A DNA stretch of 64,000 nt from Ottowia oryzae. Its GTDB lineage: Bacteria; Pseudomonadota; Gammaproteobacteria; Burkholderiales; Burkholderiaceae_C. The notes under the pieces were generated by a model that was not told where the DNA came from, made no database searches, and saw nothing but the letters and a program-made list of their open reading frames with translations. The stretch spans positions 62,001 through 126,000 of the forward strand of contig NZ_CP027666.1 in the NCBI RefSeq assembly GCF_003008535.1. The letters are read 5' to 3'. The first letter of the stretch is position 1, and every line of letters begins with the position of its first letter. Position numbers and translations under genes: made by a program. Shown here piece by piece: positions 17,648 through 26,573 of this stretch.

Positions 17648-18700
17648 TCAGTGGCGGTGCGCGTGGCCCAGCGCCATGGGCGCCGCCGTAGCGGTTGCGG
17701 CGCCTTCGTGGGCGCCACCTGACTCAGCCGGTTCACCCAATTCACCCAGCTCGCTCAGCGGCTCCACCCCCAGCGGCAGCAGTTGAATGCTGACCTGCAG
17801 GCCCGGCACCGCCTGCAGCAGCGCCTGCTCCACCTCGGCGCGCAGCGCGGCGGCGCGGCCCAGGGGCCAGTCGGCGGGCAGGTGCATGTGCAAGCTCAAA
17901 AAATGGCGCTGCCCGGCGCGGCGCGACAGCACGTGGTCGATGCGCACGGCAGGGCCAGCGGCGGCGGCGGGAGGCGAAGCGGCCACGTCGGCACCGTCCG
18001 GCGGGGCAAAGCGGGCCAGCACCGCGTCGACCTGGGCTTGCACATCCGGCTCGGCCGCCGCGTCCATCAGGCCTTGGGATGAACGCCAGATCAAATGCGC
18101 GCCTTCACGCACGATGTTCAGCGCAACGCCGATGGCGACCAGCGGGTCCAGCCACAGCCAGCCGGTCACGCTGGCCAGCAGCAGGCCGACGACCACGCCT
18201 GCAGAAGTCCACACATCGGTCAGCAGATGGCGCGCGTCCGCCTCCAGCGCGATCGAGCCGTGCTGGCGCGAGGCGCGCAGCATGAGCCACGCCAGCAGCC
18301 CGTTCAGCCCCGAGCTGCCGACCGACAGCGCCAGGCCCCAGCCCAGCTGCTCCAGCGGCTGGGGGTTCCAAAAGCGCGGCAGCGAGGCCCAGACGATGGC
18401 CGCCGCCGCACCCAGAATCAAGATGCCTTCAAAGCCCGACGAGAAATACTCTGCCTTGCTGTGGCCGAACGGGTGCTCGGCATCGGCCGGGCGCGCGGCC
18501 ACCGTCACCATCCACAGCCCGAAGGTAGCCGCCGCCAGGTTGACGAAGGACTCCATCGCGTCGGACAGCAGGCCGACCGAGCCGGTGATCCACCACGCCC
18601 AGGTCTTGAGCGCGATGGTGAGCACGGCCACGCCGACAGACACGGCCATCAGGCGCGCGGGCGTCATCCAGGGGTGTGATGGCTTGAGCATGCGCCGCAT
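17648..18700 (-). CDS. Cation diffusion facilitator transporter
   Basis: 350 residues from ATG 18700, with a second possible start three codons in. Metal:proton antiporter of the CDF family. It has six predicted membrane helices in residues 12-210, with metal-site-type motifs HPFGHSKAEYF and DARHLLTDVWTS. The cytoplasmic C-terminal domain contains DHVLSRRAGQRHFLSLHMHL. The tail is His-containing (MALGHAHRH). Substrate is probably zinc, cobalt or iron; this cannot be resolved from sequence. Confidence 0.9.
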   Translation of the reverse strand: MRRMLKPSHPWMTPARLMAVSVGVAVLTIALKTWAWWITGSVGLLSDAMESFVNLAAATFGLWMVTVAARPADAEHPFGHSKAEYFSSGFEGILILGAAAAIVWASLPRFWNPQPLEQLGWGLALSVGSSGLNGLLAWLMLRASRQHGSIALEADARHLLTDVWTSAGVVVGLLLASVTGWLWLDPLVAIGVALNIVREGAHLIWRSSQGLMDAAAEPDVQAQVDAVLARFAPPDGADVAASPPAAAAGPAVRIDHVLSRRAGQRHFLSLHMHLPADWPLGRAAALRAEVEQALLQAVPGLQVSIQLLPLGVEPLSELGELGEPAESGGAHEGAATATAAPMALGHAHRH

Positions 18701-18750
18701 TGTGCGCGGGGACGGGCAGCAGCGGTGCAGCGGCCATGCGTTTGGATGCC

Positions 18751-18801
18751 GATCAGCCTCTAGCGCTTATTCATAGGGCGCCAGCAGCTATATTTTTGAA
18801 A
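18751..18801. repeat. Family A dispersed repeat
   Basis: ATCAGCCTCTAGCGCTTATT and GGCGCCAGCAGCTATATTTT arms. Confidence 0.65.
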
Positions 18802-18994
18802 GCAGATAGCCCCATGATCACGGTCTGAACGCACCTGAGTTGCATTGGCATGACGCGCGGCCCGGGCCGGTGCATGGCGGCGCGGTGCCGTGCGGTCTGT
18901 CAGGCGCACCCCTTCGTCAGATGGAAGCATCACGCCGTTCAGGGGGCGGCACGCGAGGCGCCACCGCCAGAGAACCTCGGCCGAACCTGCGCCG

Positions 18995-19026
18995 GCTGAA
19001 TCGCTGAATCGCTGAATCGCTGAATC
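18995..19026. repeat. Tandem repeat, 8 bp x 4
   Basis: GCTGAATC occurs four times in direct succession, an unusual simple repeat downstream of the MBL hydrolase gene. It may vary in copy number between strains. Confidence 0.95.
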
Positions 19027-19051
19027 CAGCGATACCGCAATCACCCTAGCC

Positions 19052-19963
19052 TCAGCCGCGCCCGGCCAGCGCGTACACGCCGCCCTCTTCCACCCGCACC
19101 GCGCCGGCGGCCACCAGCTCGTCCAGATGCTGCTCGATGGTGCGGCGCTCGGCGGCGCCCACCCAGGGCAGCGCCGTGCCGGGCGGGTACAACACGCCGC
19201 GGTCGGCCAGCGCGGCCAGGGTGTGCGGGCGCTCGGCCAGGTAAGCCAGCAGCCGCGCCTCGCGGTTGTCGATGCGGGCGGCAAAGGCGTCCAGTGCCTG
19301 CAGGAACGCCACCCGCTCGGTCACCACGCCCTTATGGTGCGAGGTGACCCAGGCGCGCGCGTCGATGTCGCGCACACGCCGCAGGCTCTGGCGAAACTGC
19401 GCCAGGCTGGACGACGCATCGCCGTAGTACGGGCCAAAACCGGTCAGGTCGATATCACCGATGAAGGCCACGCCCTCGCTTTCTTCCACCAGCGCGCAAT
19501 GGCCCGCCGTGTGGCCGGGCAGGTGGTGCGCGCGCACGCGCACGCCGCCGCCCAGGTCCCACACCGCGCCGTCGGCGTAGCCGGTGGCGTCGGGGCGCGG
19601 CACCCAGTGGTGGCTGGCCTCGATGGTGCTGCGCAGCGACGCCAGCGCCTCGGGCGCGTAGCCGTAGTGGCGGCACAAGCCGTCCCACGATTGCGCGGCG
19701 GCCAGGTCGGCGTGGTGCGCTTGCACAGCAGCGCGCGGCACGCGGTGCAGCCCGGCGGTGTGGTCTTCGTGCACGTGGCCCAGGATGACGCTGTCCACCT
19801 CGTCGAATTCCAGCCCGATGCGGTTGGCCACCAGCGGCGTGTCGAACGCGATGCGCGTATCAGCGCCGTGCACGATCACCTGGTTGCCGTCGGGGTACTT
19901 GCCCGACTGGCTGCCAACGTGAATGCGAACGGGGCCGATGGTGTGGACGGGGGGCGCGGTCAT
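19052..19963 (-). CDS. MBL-fold metallo-hydrolase
   Basis: 303 residues from ATG 19963. Metallo-beta-lactamase fold with the HxHxDH zinc motif (LGHVHEDHTAG, residues ~63-73), a further metal ligand in LPGHTAGHCAL, Asp in FIGDIDLTGFGP and a last His in TSHHKGVV. The C-terminal ~80 residues look like a winged-helix extension (TLAALADRGVLY), as in glyoxalase II-like and LACTB2-like hydrolases. Substrate unknown. Confidence 0.88.
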   Translation of the reverse strand: MTAPPVHTIGPVRIHVGSQSGKYPDGNQVIVHGADTRIAFDTPLVANRIGLEFDEVDSVILGHVHEDHTAGLHRVPRAAVQAHHADLAAAQSWDGLCRHYGYAPEALASLRSTIEASHHWVPRPDATGYADGAVWDLGGGVRVRAHHLPGHTAGHCALVEESEGVAFIGDIDLTGFGPYYGDASSSLAQFRQSLRRVRDIDARAWVTSHHKGVVTERVAFLQALDAFAARIDNREARLLAYLAERPHTLAALADRGVLYPPGTALPWVGAAERRTIEQHLDELVAAGAVRVEEGGVYALAGRG

Positions 19964-20102
19964 GGCGCGCATCCTGCCAGCGATCGGCCAGTGCGCGGTC
20001 GCCAGGGTGACGGCGGGGGCCGGGCGGCGTTGGCGGCGCCAGCGCCAGGCGCGCCGCCGCGACGCGCGCCGTCGCACGCAGATGAGTGCGGCCAGATTGA
20101 TA

Positions 20103-20157
20103 TGAATTTGATAGCTGCCGGCGCTTATTCCACGAGCGCCGGGGGGCGATTTAATTC
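20103..20157. repeat. Family A dispersed repeat, well preserved
   Basis: TTTGATAGCTGCCGGCGCTT and GAGCGCCGGGG arms, followed by TTTAATTCC. Nearly the same sequence occurs at 27608-27666. Confidence 0.8.
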
Positions 20158-20242
20158 CCAACCTGCCAGGCATGCAGGGGCCCAGCGCACTCGGTACCGC
20201 AGACAGCCGCCCAGGTGACAGGCCCAGTTGGGGCGGCCCCGC

Positions 20243-21484
20243 TCAAGCCAAGGTCACACGCGCAAACTTGCGCTTGCCCACCTGCACCACGTAGGTGCCG
20301 GCGCCCAGCTTCAGGCCTTTGTCGCTGACCACGGACGAATCCACGCGCACGCCGCCGCCGTCGATCAGGCGGTTGGCCTCGCTGGTGGATGGCGCCAGGT
20401 TGGCTTGTTTCAGCACCTGGCCGATGCCCAGCGCGCCGCCCTCGCCCAGCGGCAGCGCCACGTCGGGGATGTCGTCGGGCACGCCGCCGCGGCTGCGGTT
20501 GACGAAGTCTTGCTCGGCCGCCTCGGCCGCCGCGCCGCTGTGAAAGCGCGCGGTGATTTCTTTGGCCAGCAGCACCTTGGCGTCGCGCGGGTTGCGCCCG
20601 CCTTCAATTTCGAGCTTCAGCGCGGCGATCTCGGCCAGGCTCATGAAGGACAGCAGCGTGTACCAGTCCCACATCAGCGCGTCCGAAATCGACATCACCT
20701 TGGCGAACATGGTGTTGGCGTCTTCGGTGATGCCGATGTAGTTGTTCTTGGACTTGGACATCTTCTGCACGCCGTCCAGCCCGACGAGCAGCGGCATGGT
20801 GAGCACGCACTGCGGTTCTTGCCCGTACTCCTGCTGAAGATGGCGGCCCATCATCAGGTTGAACTTCTGGTCGGTGCCGCCCAGCTCCAGATCGCTCTTC
20901 AAGGCGACCGAGTCGTAGCCCTGCAGCAGCGGGTAGATGAATTCGTGCAGGCTGATGGAGTTGCCTTCGTGAAAGCGCTGATGGAAGTCGTTGCGCTCCA
21001 TCATGCGGGCCACCGTGTACTTGGCCGACAGCTGGATCATGCCGCGCGCGCCCAGCTGGTCGCACCACTCGCTGTTGTAGCGCAGCTCGGTCTTGCTTGG
21101 GTCCAGCACCTTGTAGGCCTGCGCCTTGTAGGTTTCGGCGTTGACCTGGATCTGCTCGGCCGTCAGCGGCGGGCGGGTGCTGTCGCGCCCGGACGGGTCG
21201 CCGATCAGCGTGGTGAAGTCGCCAATCAGGAAGATCACCTGGTGCCCCAGGTCTTGCAGCTGGCGCATTTTGTTCAGCACGACGGTGTGACCGATGTGGA
21301 TGTCCGGCGCGGTCGGGTCCAGCCCCAGCTTGATGCGCAGCGGGGTGCCGGTCTGCGCAGAACGGGTGAGTTTCTTGACCCAGTCATCCTGGGGCAGCAA
21401 TTCGTCGCATCCGCGCAGCGAAATGGCGAGCGCTTCTTGGATTTCGTCGGGGATTGGGGCGGTTGTCAGCTTGGCGTCAGACAT
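20243..21484 (-). CDS. tyrS: Tyrosyl-tRNA synthetase
   Basis: Class I aminoacyl-tRNA synthetase, 413 residues. HIGH motif in DIHIGHTVVLNK (about residue 56), KMSKS in VQKMSKSKNNYIG, and a C-terminal S4-type RNA-binding domain (NRLIDGGGVRVDSSV). The end is GTYVVQVGKRKFARV. It diverges from the M23 peptidase gene. Confidence 0.97.
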   Translation of the reverse strand: MSDAKLTTAPIPDEIQEALAISLRGCDELLPQDDWVKKLTRSAQTGTPLRIKLGLDPTAPDIHIGHTVVLNKMRQLQDLGHQVIFLIGDFTTLIGDPSGRDSTRPPLTAEQIQVNAETYKAQAYKVLDPSKTELRYNSEWCDQLGARGMIQLSAKYTVARMMERNDFHQRFHEGNSISLHEFIYPLLQGYDSVALKSDLELGGTDQKFNLMMGRHLQQEYGQEPQCVLTMPLLVGLDGVQKMSKSKNNYIGITEDANTMFAKVMSISDALMWDWYTLLSFMSLAEIAALKLEIEGGRNPRDAKVLLAKEITARFHSGAAAEAAEQDFVNRSRGGVPDDIPDVALPLGEGGALGIGQVLKQANLAPSTSEANRLIDGGGVRVDSSVVSDKGLKLGAGTYVVQVGKRKFARVTLA

Positions 21485-21497
21485 GGGGTTGCTTGTG

Positions 21498-21526
21498 TTG
21501 TAGGCCTGCGCCTACGCCGTTATACT
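21498..21526 (+). promoter_or_regulatory. Candidate sigma-70 promoter for the M23 peptidase gene
   Basis: TTGTAG at 21498-21503, a 17-bp spacer and TATACT at 21521-21526. This would start transcription near 21533, about 85 bp before the gene. Confidence 0.55.
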
Positions 21527-21618
21527 CATTTGATTGAGCCCCGATTCTAGGGGCCCTGCTCTCACCGGCCCACTGGCCTGTGCCGGGCGCTTTGCCGGGT
21601 GGTTCCGGATCCTGATGG

Positions 21619-23022
21619 ATGAACCAGCCCTGTCGTGACCTGTTTTCCGGAACGTCCCCGCGCGTGAAGCAAGAACTGATTTCCACCGGCCTGGCTTTGG
21701 CCGATTTTGTCCACCGGCACCCCAAACGCATCACCGCGGTGATCGCAGCCGTGCTGCTCGGCGGCGGCGGCGGCGCCTTCGCCGTGGCGTCTTTGGCCCC
21801 CACCGCCCCTTCTGAGCCGCTTCGCCTAGTGGCTGAGTCGGTACCCAGCCCGCAGCTTGAAAGCCAGGCCGATCTGCTGGACACGCACCGCTTCACCCTG
21901 TACCGCAGCGAGCAAACGCGCGCCGCCGATTCCCCCGAGACCCTGCTGCGCCGCCTGGGGCTGGCCGATCCGGCTGCTGCCGCCTTCCTGCGCAAGGACG
22001 CGGTCGTTCGCCAGGCCCTGTTCGGGCGCGGTACCGCCGGGCGCACCGTCACCGCCGAAGCGACCGACCGGCTTGAGCTGCAAACCCTGCGCACGCACTG
22101 GATCGAGGACGATTCCGACAGTCACTTCAAGCGCCTGGTGGTCGACAAGACCGCCGACGGCTTCACCGCGCGGGTGGAAACCGCGCCACTGGTGGCCTCG
22201 CAGCGCCTGACGAGCGGCGTCATCCGCGGCACGCTGTACGCCGCCACCGACGAAGCCAATCTGCCGGACACCGTCACCAAACAGCTGACCGAGATTTTTG
22301 AGTCCAACGTGGACTTCCACCGCGGCCTGCGCCGTGGCGACCGTTTCTCGGTGGTGTATGAGTCGCTGGAGGCCGATGGCGAGACGATTCGCGCTGGCCG
22401 CATCCTCAGCGCCGAGATGGTTAACCGCGGCAAGACTTTCCAGGCCATTTGGTTCACTGAAGCCGGCGCCAACAAAGGCGCGTATTACTCGTTCGACGGC
22501 CAGAGCCTGCGCAAGGCCTACCTGGCCGCACCGATGGAGTTCACACGCATGTCCAGCGGCTTTGGCATGCGCGACCATCCGGTGCTGGGCTATCGGCGCG
22601 AACACCGGGGCGTGGATTACGCCGCGCCCACCGGCACGCCGGTGCGCACCGTGGGCGACGGTCGCGTTGAATTTGCCGGCGTGCAGAACGGCTACGGCAA
22701 CGTGGTCTTCGTCAAGCACCGCAACACGCGCGACACCACCGTGTACGCCCACCTGTCGCGCATCGACGTGAAAACCGGCGACAACGTGATGCAGGGCGAG
22801 CGCATCGGTGCCGTCGGCCAGACGGGCGTGGCCACCGGGCCCCACCTGCATTTTGAGTTCCGCATCAACAACGAGCCGCAAGACCCGGCGGAAATCCTGG
22901 CAGAGCAGCGCGAAAGCGTGCCCGTGTCACCCGGCGGCCGCGCGGCGTTTGCCAAGCTGTCGGCCAACATGAAGCTGCAGCTTTCATCGGCCAGCAACAT
23001 CACTGCCAGCACGTTCGAGTAA
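21619..23022 (+). CDS. M23-family murein endopeptidase, membrane-anchored
   Basis: 467 residues. A cytoplasmic N-terminus of ~35 residues is followed by one membrane segment (RITAVIAAVLLGGGGGAFAV), a SPOR/OapA-like or linker region, and the LytM domain. Metal and catalytic motifs: HPVLGYRREHRGVDYAAPTG (His...Asp) and GPHLHFEFRIN. The upstream motif SSGFGMRD is typical of active LytM enzymes. It probably cleaves peptidoglycan cross-links in the periplasm. The gene usually stands between tyrS and anmK; anmK is not present here. Confidence 0.92.
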   Translation: MNQPCRDLFSGTSPRVKQELISTGLALADFVHRHPKRITAVIAAVLLGGGGGAFAVASLAPTAPSEPLRLVAESVPSPQLESQADLLDTHRFTLYRSEQTRAADSPETLLRRLGLADPAAAAFLRKDAVVRQALFGRGTAGRTVTAEATDRLELQTLRTHWIEDDSDSHFKRLVVDKTADGFTARVETAPLVASQRLTSGVIRGTLYAATDEANLPDTVTKQLTEIFESNVDFHRGLRRGDRFSVVYESLEADGETIRAGRILSAEMVNRGKTFQAIWFTEAGANKGAYYSFDGQSLRKAYLAAPMEFTRMSSGFGMRDHPVLGYRREHRGVDYAAPTGTPVRTVGDGRVEFAGVQNGYGNVVFVKHRNTRDTTVYAHLSRIDVKTGDNVMQGERIGAVGQTGVATGPHLHFEFRINNEPQDPAEILAEQRESVPVSPGGRAAFAKLSANMKLQLSSASNITASTFE

Positions 23023-23062
23023 GTTCGACCGCCTGCGCCCCGCACATGCGCAGGCAGGCAAG

Positions 23063-23089
23063 AAAAAGGGCGCCCGAGGCGCCCTTTTT
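23063..23089. terminator. Bidirectional rho-independent terminator
   Basis: AAAAAGGGCGCC, a short loop and GGCGCCCTTTTT between the converging M23 peptidase and erpA genes. Runs of A on one side and T on the other let it work in both directions. Confidence 0.9.
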
Positions 23090-23133
23090 GCTGGCATGGC
23101 CGCCGCTATCGAAAGCGGCCGGCCGCCATCAAC

Positions 23134-23511
23134 TCACTCAGCCACTGCGAACGACGAACCGCAGCCGCACGTGGTTTGCGCGTTGGGGTTCTTGATGACG
23201 AACTGTGCGCCTTGTAAGTCTTCTTTGTAGTCGATCTCTGCGCCGACCAGGTACTGGTAGCTCATGGCGTCGATCAGCAAGGACACGCCATTCTTGGTCA
23301 TGGTCGTGTCGTCGTCGTTGGCGATTTCATCGAAGGTGAAACCGTATTGAAAACCGGAACAGCCCCCGCCCTGCACGAAAACGCGCAGCTTCAGGTCGGG
23401 ATTGCCTTCTTCGGCAATCAGATCGGCCACCTTGGCGGCGGCGCTGTCAGTGAACACGATGGCGTCGGGCATCGCGCTGGGGGTTTGGATAGCTTCTGCA
23501 ACTGCACTCAT
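23134..23511 (-). CDS. erpA: Iron-sulfur cluster insertion protein ErpA
   Basis: A-type Fe-S carrier. 125 residues from ATG 23511, with AGGAG upstream. The three cluster cysteines are in GGGCSGFQYGF and TTCGCGSSF. The N-terminus is extended by about 14 residues before MPDAIVFTDSAAAK. It is the last gene of the rplM-rpsI-bactofilin-erpA series on this strand, but with its own spacing. Confidence 0.95.
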   Translation of the reverse strand: MSAVAEAIQTPSAMPDAIVFTDSAAAKVADLIAEEGNPDLKLRVFVQGGGCSGFQYGFTFDEIANDDDTTMTKNGVSLLIDAMSYQYLVGAEIDYKEDLQGAQFVIKNPNAQTTCGCGSSFAVAE

Positions 23512-23568
23512 GTCGGCTCCTGAAATCTAGGACCAGTTAGCGCAATAGTATATCAAATTACTCGGAAT

Positions 23569-24054
23569 TCAGGGGCGATCGAAGTCCAGCGTGGGCTCGG
23601 TCGGCTCCGTGGCCGGGCGCTCGGCTCGCTCAGTTCGCTCCGTGCGCGCTTCCGGCGCCACGGGTTCTGCAGCCTGAGCAGACGCCTGCGAGGCGGGTGG
23701 CGGCGTGACCTGCGGCTGCAACTGCCCCGCGATGACTGCGCCCTGCTGCATTTCCAGCGCCTTGTAGCGCACGTCGCCCTGCACGCGCGCCTTGGCCTGC
23801 AGCTCCAGCAGCTCACGCGCCACCACCGGCCCGATGACGGTGCCGCCGATGACGACGTGGTCGGCGCTGATCGCCCCTTCCACGCTGCCACCCTCGCCGA
23901 TCACCAGCACGCTGGGCTGGTCGCCCTCGCCGATGACGTTGCCCCGCACATGGCCGTCGATCTGCAGGCCGTCCTGAAAGCTGCAGTCTCCCGCAACCTG
24001 CATGCCCGCCGCGATGGTGCTGCGCACCGACCATGGCTTCTTGATGCCCAGCAT
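23569..24054 (-). CDS. Bactofilin family cytoskeletal protein
   Basis: 161 residues from ATG 24054, chosen for the GAGGAG eight bases upstream; ATG 24075 is also possible. The DUF583 beta-helix core spans residues ~15-110 (AAGMQVAGDCSFQDGLQIDG, VLVIGEGGSVEGAISADHVV). A disordered Pro/Ala/Glu/Arg-rich tail follows. Bactofilins polymerise on the membrane and organise cell-wall enzymes; a LytM-type M23 peptidase two genes away is a common partner. Confidence 0.92.
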   Translation of the reverse strand: MLGIKKPWSVRSTIAAGMQVAGDCSFQDGLQIDGHVRGNVIGEGDQPSVLVIGEGGSVEGAISADHVVIGGTVIGPVVARELLELQAKARVQGDVRYKALEMQQGAVIAGQLQPQVTPPPASQASAQAAEPVAPEARTERTERAERPATEPTEPTLDFDRP

Positions 24055-24131
24055 GTCTGCGACTCCTCGGTTCATGTCCCTGCTTTTACCACGGTAGGGT
24101 GCAAGTAGACAGCGGCGCGGCGCGCGCCCAA

Positions 24132-24168
24132 TAAAAAACCGCGCCACCCGTGAGGGTGCGCGGCTTTG
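24132..24168 (-). terminator. Rho-independent terminator after rpsI
   Basis: On the minus strand, GCCGCGCACCC and GGGTGGCGCGGT flank a short loop, followed by TTTTTTATT. It closes the rplM-rpsI operon. Confidence 0.9.
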
Positions 24169-24196
24169 GCAAGCAGCCCGAAGGCCGCTTGAGCGA

Positions 24197-24589
24197 TCAG
24201 CGCTTGCTGAACTGCTTGGCGCGGCGTGCAGAGTGCAGGCCGACCTTTTTACGTTCGACTTCACGCGCGTCGCGGGTCACGAAGCCAGCCTGGCTCAGTG
24301 CCGGCTTGAGCGCCGCGTCGTAGTCGATCAGGGCACGGGTAATACCGTGGCGCACAGCACCGGCCTGGCCGGATTCGCCGCCGCCGTGCACGTTGACCTG
24401 AATGTCGAAGCTTTCGACGTTCTCGGTCAGCACCAGCGGCTGCTTGCTGATCATGATCGAGGTCTGGCGGCCGAAGAATTCTTCGATCGGCTTGCCATTG
24501 ACCGTGATCTTGCCGGAGCCTTTTTTCAGAAACACGCGGGCGACGCTGGTTTTGCGACGGCCGGTGCCATTGTTCCAATCACCAATCAT
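24197..24589 (-). CDS. rpsI: 30S ribosomal protein S9
   Basis: 130 residues, MIGDWNNGTGRRKTSVARVF to the signature C-terminus KKVGLHSARRAKQFSKR, whose last Arg reaches the P site. GGGESGQAGAVRHGI is the family core. Follows rplM by 12 bp. Confidence 0.98.
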   Translation of the reverse strand: MIGDWNNGTGRRKTSVARVFLKKGSGKITVNGKPIEEFFGRQTSIMISKQPLVLTENVESFDIQVNVHGGGESGQAGAVRHGITRALIDYDAALKPALSQAGFVTRDAREVERKKVGLHSARRAKQFSKR

Positions 24590-24601
24590 TTACGCGGCTC
24601 C

Positions 24602-25030
24602 TCAAATTTCCAGCGCTTTGGGCTGCTGGGCGGTATGCGGATGCTCGGCGCCGCCGTAGACCTTGAGCTTCTTGATCATGGCGTAACCCAGCGGGCCTTT
24701 GGGCAGCATGCCCTTGACGGCCTTCTCCAGCGCGCGGCCGGGGTGCTTGGCCTGCATGTCGCGGAAGTTGGTTTCGCGGATGCCGCCCGGGTAACCGGTG
24801 TGGCGGTAGTACTTCTTGTCGAGCTCTTTGGCGCCAGTGACGCGCAGTTTGGCTGCGTTGACGATGACGATGAAGTCACCGGTATCGACGTGAGGCGTAT
24901 AAATGGCTTTGTGTTTGCCGCGCAGACGGAGGGCAACTTCGCTGGCTACCCGGCCGAGCACCTTGTCGGTGGCGTCAATCACAAACCACTCGTGCGTCAC
25001 GTCAGCGGGTTTTGCGCTGAACGTTTTCAT
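24602..25030 (-). CDS. rplM: 50S ribosomal protein L13
   Basis: 142 residues. MKTFSAKPADVTHEWFVIDA, KHKAIYTPHVDTGDFIVIVN and VKGMLPKGPLGYAMIKKLKV are family signatures. First gene of the L13-S9 operon. Confidence 0.98.
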   Translation of the reverse strand: MKTFSAKPADVTHEWFVIDATDKVLGRVASEVALRLRGKHKAIYTPHVDTGDFIVIVNAAKLRVTGAKELDKKYYRHTGYPGGIRETNFRDMQAKHPGRALEKAVKGMLPKGPLGYAMIKKLKVYGGAEHPHTAQQPKALEI

Positions 25031-25369
25031 GAGTTTTCCTGTTGGGAAGGTTTGGTGGGCCCTTTTCCACGGTCGGCGCTCCTCTTGTAAGGGAGCCTCT
25101 TAGGTGGGTTTACGCCGCCAACCCGAAGGTGGCTGCGCTCTTGCCGCGGGGCACGCAGTGTCGCTGCAAAGCCCACGATTCTAACTGAGGGGCCGGTCGG
25201 GCGGCAACTTTCCTGCCGCACCACGACCTGGCAGAAGGCGCGCAAGCGCCATGCGAGCCCGGCCGGGGCGCCTCACGCCGGCCGGAAACCCACGCCGATG
25301 CGAGCCGAGCCAGGCGCAATCACCGCGCCCAACTGCCCGCCGCGCCCTGCCACCGGCTACCATGCCGCC
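25031..25369. other. 339-bp divergent intergenic region, rplM and rlmJ
   Basis: Upstream of the L13-S9 operon. It should hold the operon's promoter and leader, but no confident promoter boxes, RNA element or reading frame could be assigned. Confidence 0.4.
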
Positions 25370-26323
25370 ATGTTCAGTTACCGCCACGGATTCCACGCCG
25401 GCAACCATGCCGACGTGCTCAAGCACCTGTGCCTCATCGCCACGGTGCGCTATTTGATGCGCAAGGACGCGCCCCTGCTGATGGTGGACACGCACGCCGG
25501 TGCGGGCGTCTATCGGCTGGACGGCGACTACGCGCAAACCTCCGGCGAGGCGGACGCGGGCGTGCAGCGCCTGGCGCACGCCTTTTCGCAGGCATTTGAC
25601 CCTGCAGCGCAGGCTGCACCAGCGCCAGCAGCTATCAAAGACATAGCAGAGGGCCTGCGCGACTATCTTGCGCTGGTCGCCAGCTTCAACCAAAGGCTGC
25701 CGTGGCGCACCTACCCCGGCTCGCCCTTCGTGCTGCAGCATTTGATGGACGAGCCCGCTCGCGCCGCCGTGCACGACCGGCTGAAGCTGTTTGAGCTGCA
25801 CCCCAGCGACGCGCAAGCGCTGGTGGGCAACATCGAGCAGCTGGGCGCGGGCCGCCGCGTGGCCGTGGCGCCCGAAGACGGCTTTGCCGGGCTGCGCGCC
25901 CTGCTGCCGCCACCGCCCGCGCCGGGCGGATCGCGCCGCGCGCTGGTGCTGATCGACCCCAGCTATGAGATCAAGACCGACTACGGCAAGGTGGCGGCCG
26001 CGATTCAAGACGCGCTCAAGCGCTTCCCCACCGGCGTGTACCTGGTGTGGTACCCCATCATCGCGCGGCCCGAGGCGCACGACCTGCCCCGCCGCCTGCG
26101 CACGCTGGCGCAGCAAGCCGGCCGCAGCTGGCTGAACGCTACCTTGCACGTGGGCGCCGCGGCCGACGAATCCGGCGGACTGACGGCCAGCGGCATGTTT
26201 GTCGTCAACCCGCCGCACACGCTGAAAGCCACGCTGGACGAGGCCCTGCCCCAGGTGCTGGCCGCCCTGGGCGAAGGCCGCGGGCGCGGCGCGGCCTGGT
26301 CGGTGGACGCGGGCGCGGCGTAA
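25370..26323 (+). CDS. rlmJ: 23S rRNA (adenine2030-N6)-methyltransferase RlmJ
   Basis: 317 residues from ATG 25370 (MFSYRHGFHAGNHADVLKH), the invariant family start. The SAM-binding part has LMVDTHAGAGVY, and the catalytic motif is LIDPSYEIKTDY, a DPPY-type box with Ser for the second Pro. A short insert AAQAAPAPAAIKDIAEGL at about residues 79-96 corresponds to a dispersed repeat copy. The length exceeds the usual ~280 residues because of this and a Gly/Arg tail. Confidence 0.92.
   Translation: MFSYRHGFHAGNHADVLKHLCLIATVRYLMRKDAPLLMVDTHAGAGVYRLDGDYAQTSGEADAGVQRLAHAFSQAFDPAAQAAPAPAAIKDIAEGLRDYLALVASFNQRLPWRTYPGSPFVLQHLMDEPARAAVHDRLKLFELHPSDAQALVGNIEQLGAGRRVAVAPEDGFAGLRALLPPPPAPGGSRRALVLIDPSYEIKTDYGKVAAAIQDALKRFPTGVYLVWYPIIARPEAHDLPRRLRTLAQQAGRSWLNATLHVGAAADESGGLTASGMFVVNPPHTLKATLDEALPQVLAALGEGRGRGAAWSVDAGAA
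25603..25647. repeat. Family A dispersed repeat within rlmJ
   Basis: GCGCAGGCTGCACCAGCG and CCAGCAGCTATCAAAG are translated in frame as an Ala/Pro insert. Confidence 0.6.
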
Positions 26324-26437
26324 GCCCCCACGCGGCAGCGGGCGATGCGGCCTGCTGCCCACCTGCGCCGCTGCAGCGCTGGTGCCGAGCGACGCACCCG
26401 GCCCGATCCGGGTAAACCCTGATTCGCAGACGCGCAA

Positions 26438-26472
26438 TTAACCGACCGGCCGGTCGGCTAACTCCGTATACT
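26438..26472 (+). promoter_or_regulatory. Palindromic operator and promoter of the paa operon
   Basis: A perfect 16-bp palindrome, CCGACCGGCCGGTCGG at 26442-26457, is extended by matching bases TTA/TAA on its flanks. It is followed by TATACT (26467-26472), a -10 box, so a bound repressor would cover the -35 region. Size and symmetry suit a TetR-type repressor; PaaR, the phenylacetyl-CoA-responsive regulator of beta-proteobacterial paa genes, is the obvious candidate but is not encoded in this window. Confidence 0.75.
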
Positions 26473-26573
26473 CGTTGGACACCCGCGCCCGGCGCGCGAA
26501 AGGGTGCGCCCAATGGCGTGCAAAGCGACGTCCCAAGCGGCCTGCGCACCGCCCCGAACCAGGAGACCCACGC

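Larger units (their letters stand above)
18701..19051. other. 351-bp gene-free interval
   Basis: Contains a family A repeat (18751-18801) and an 8-bp tandem repeat (18995-19026). No open frame with coding character, RNA gene or clear terminator was seen. Confidence 0.6.
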
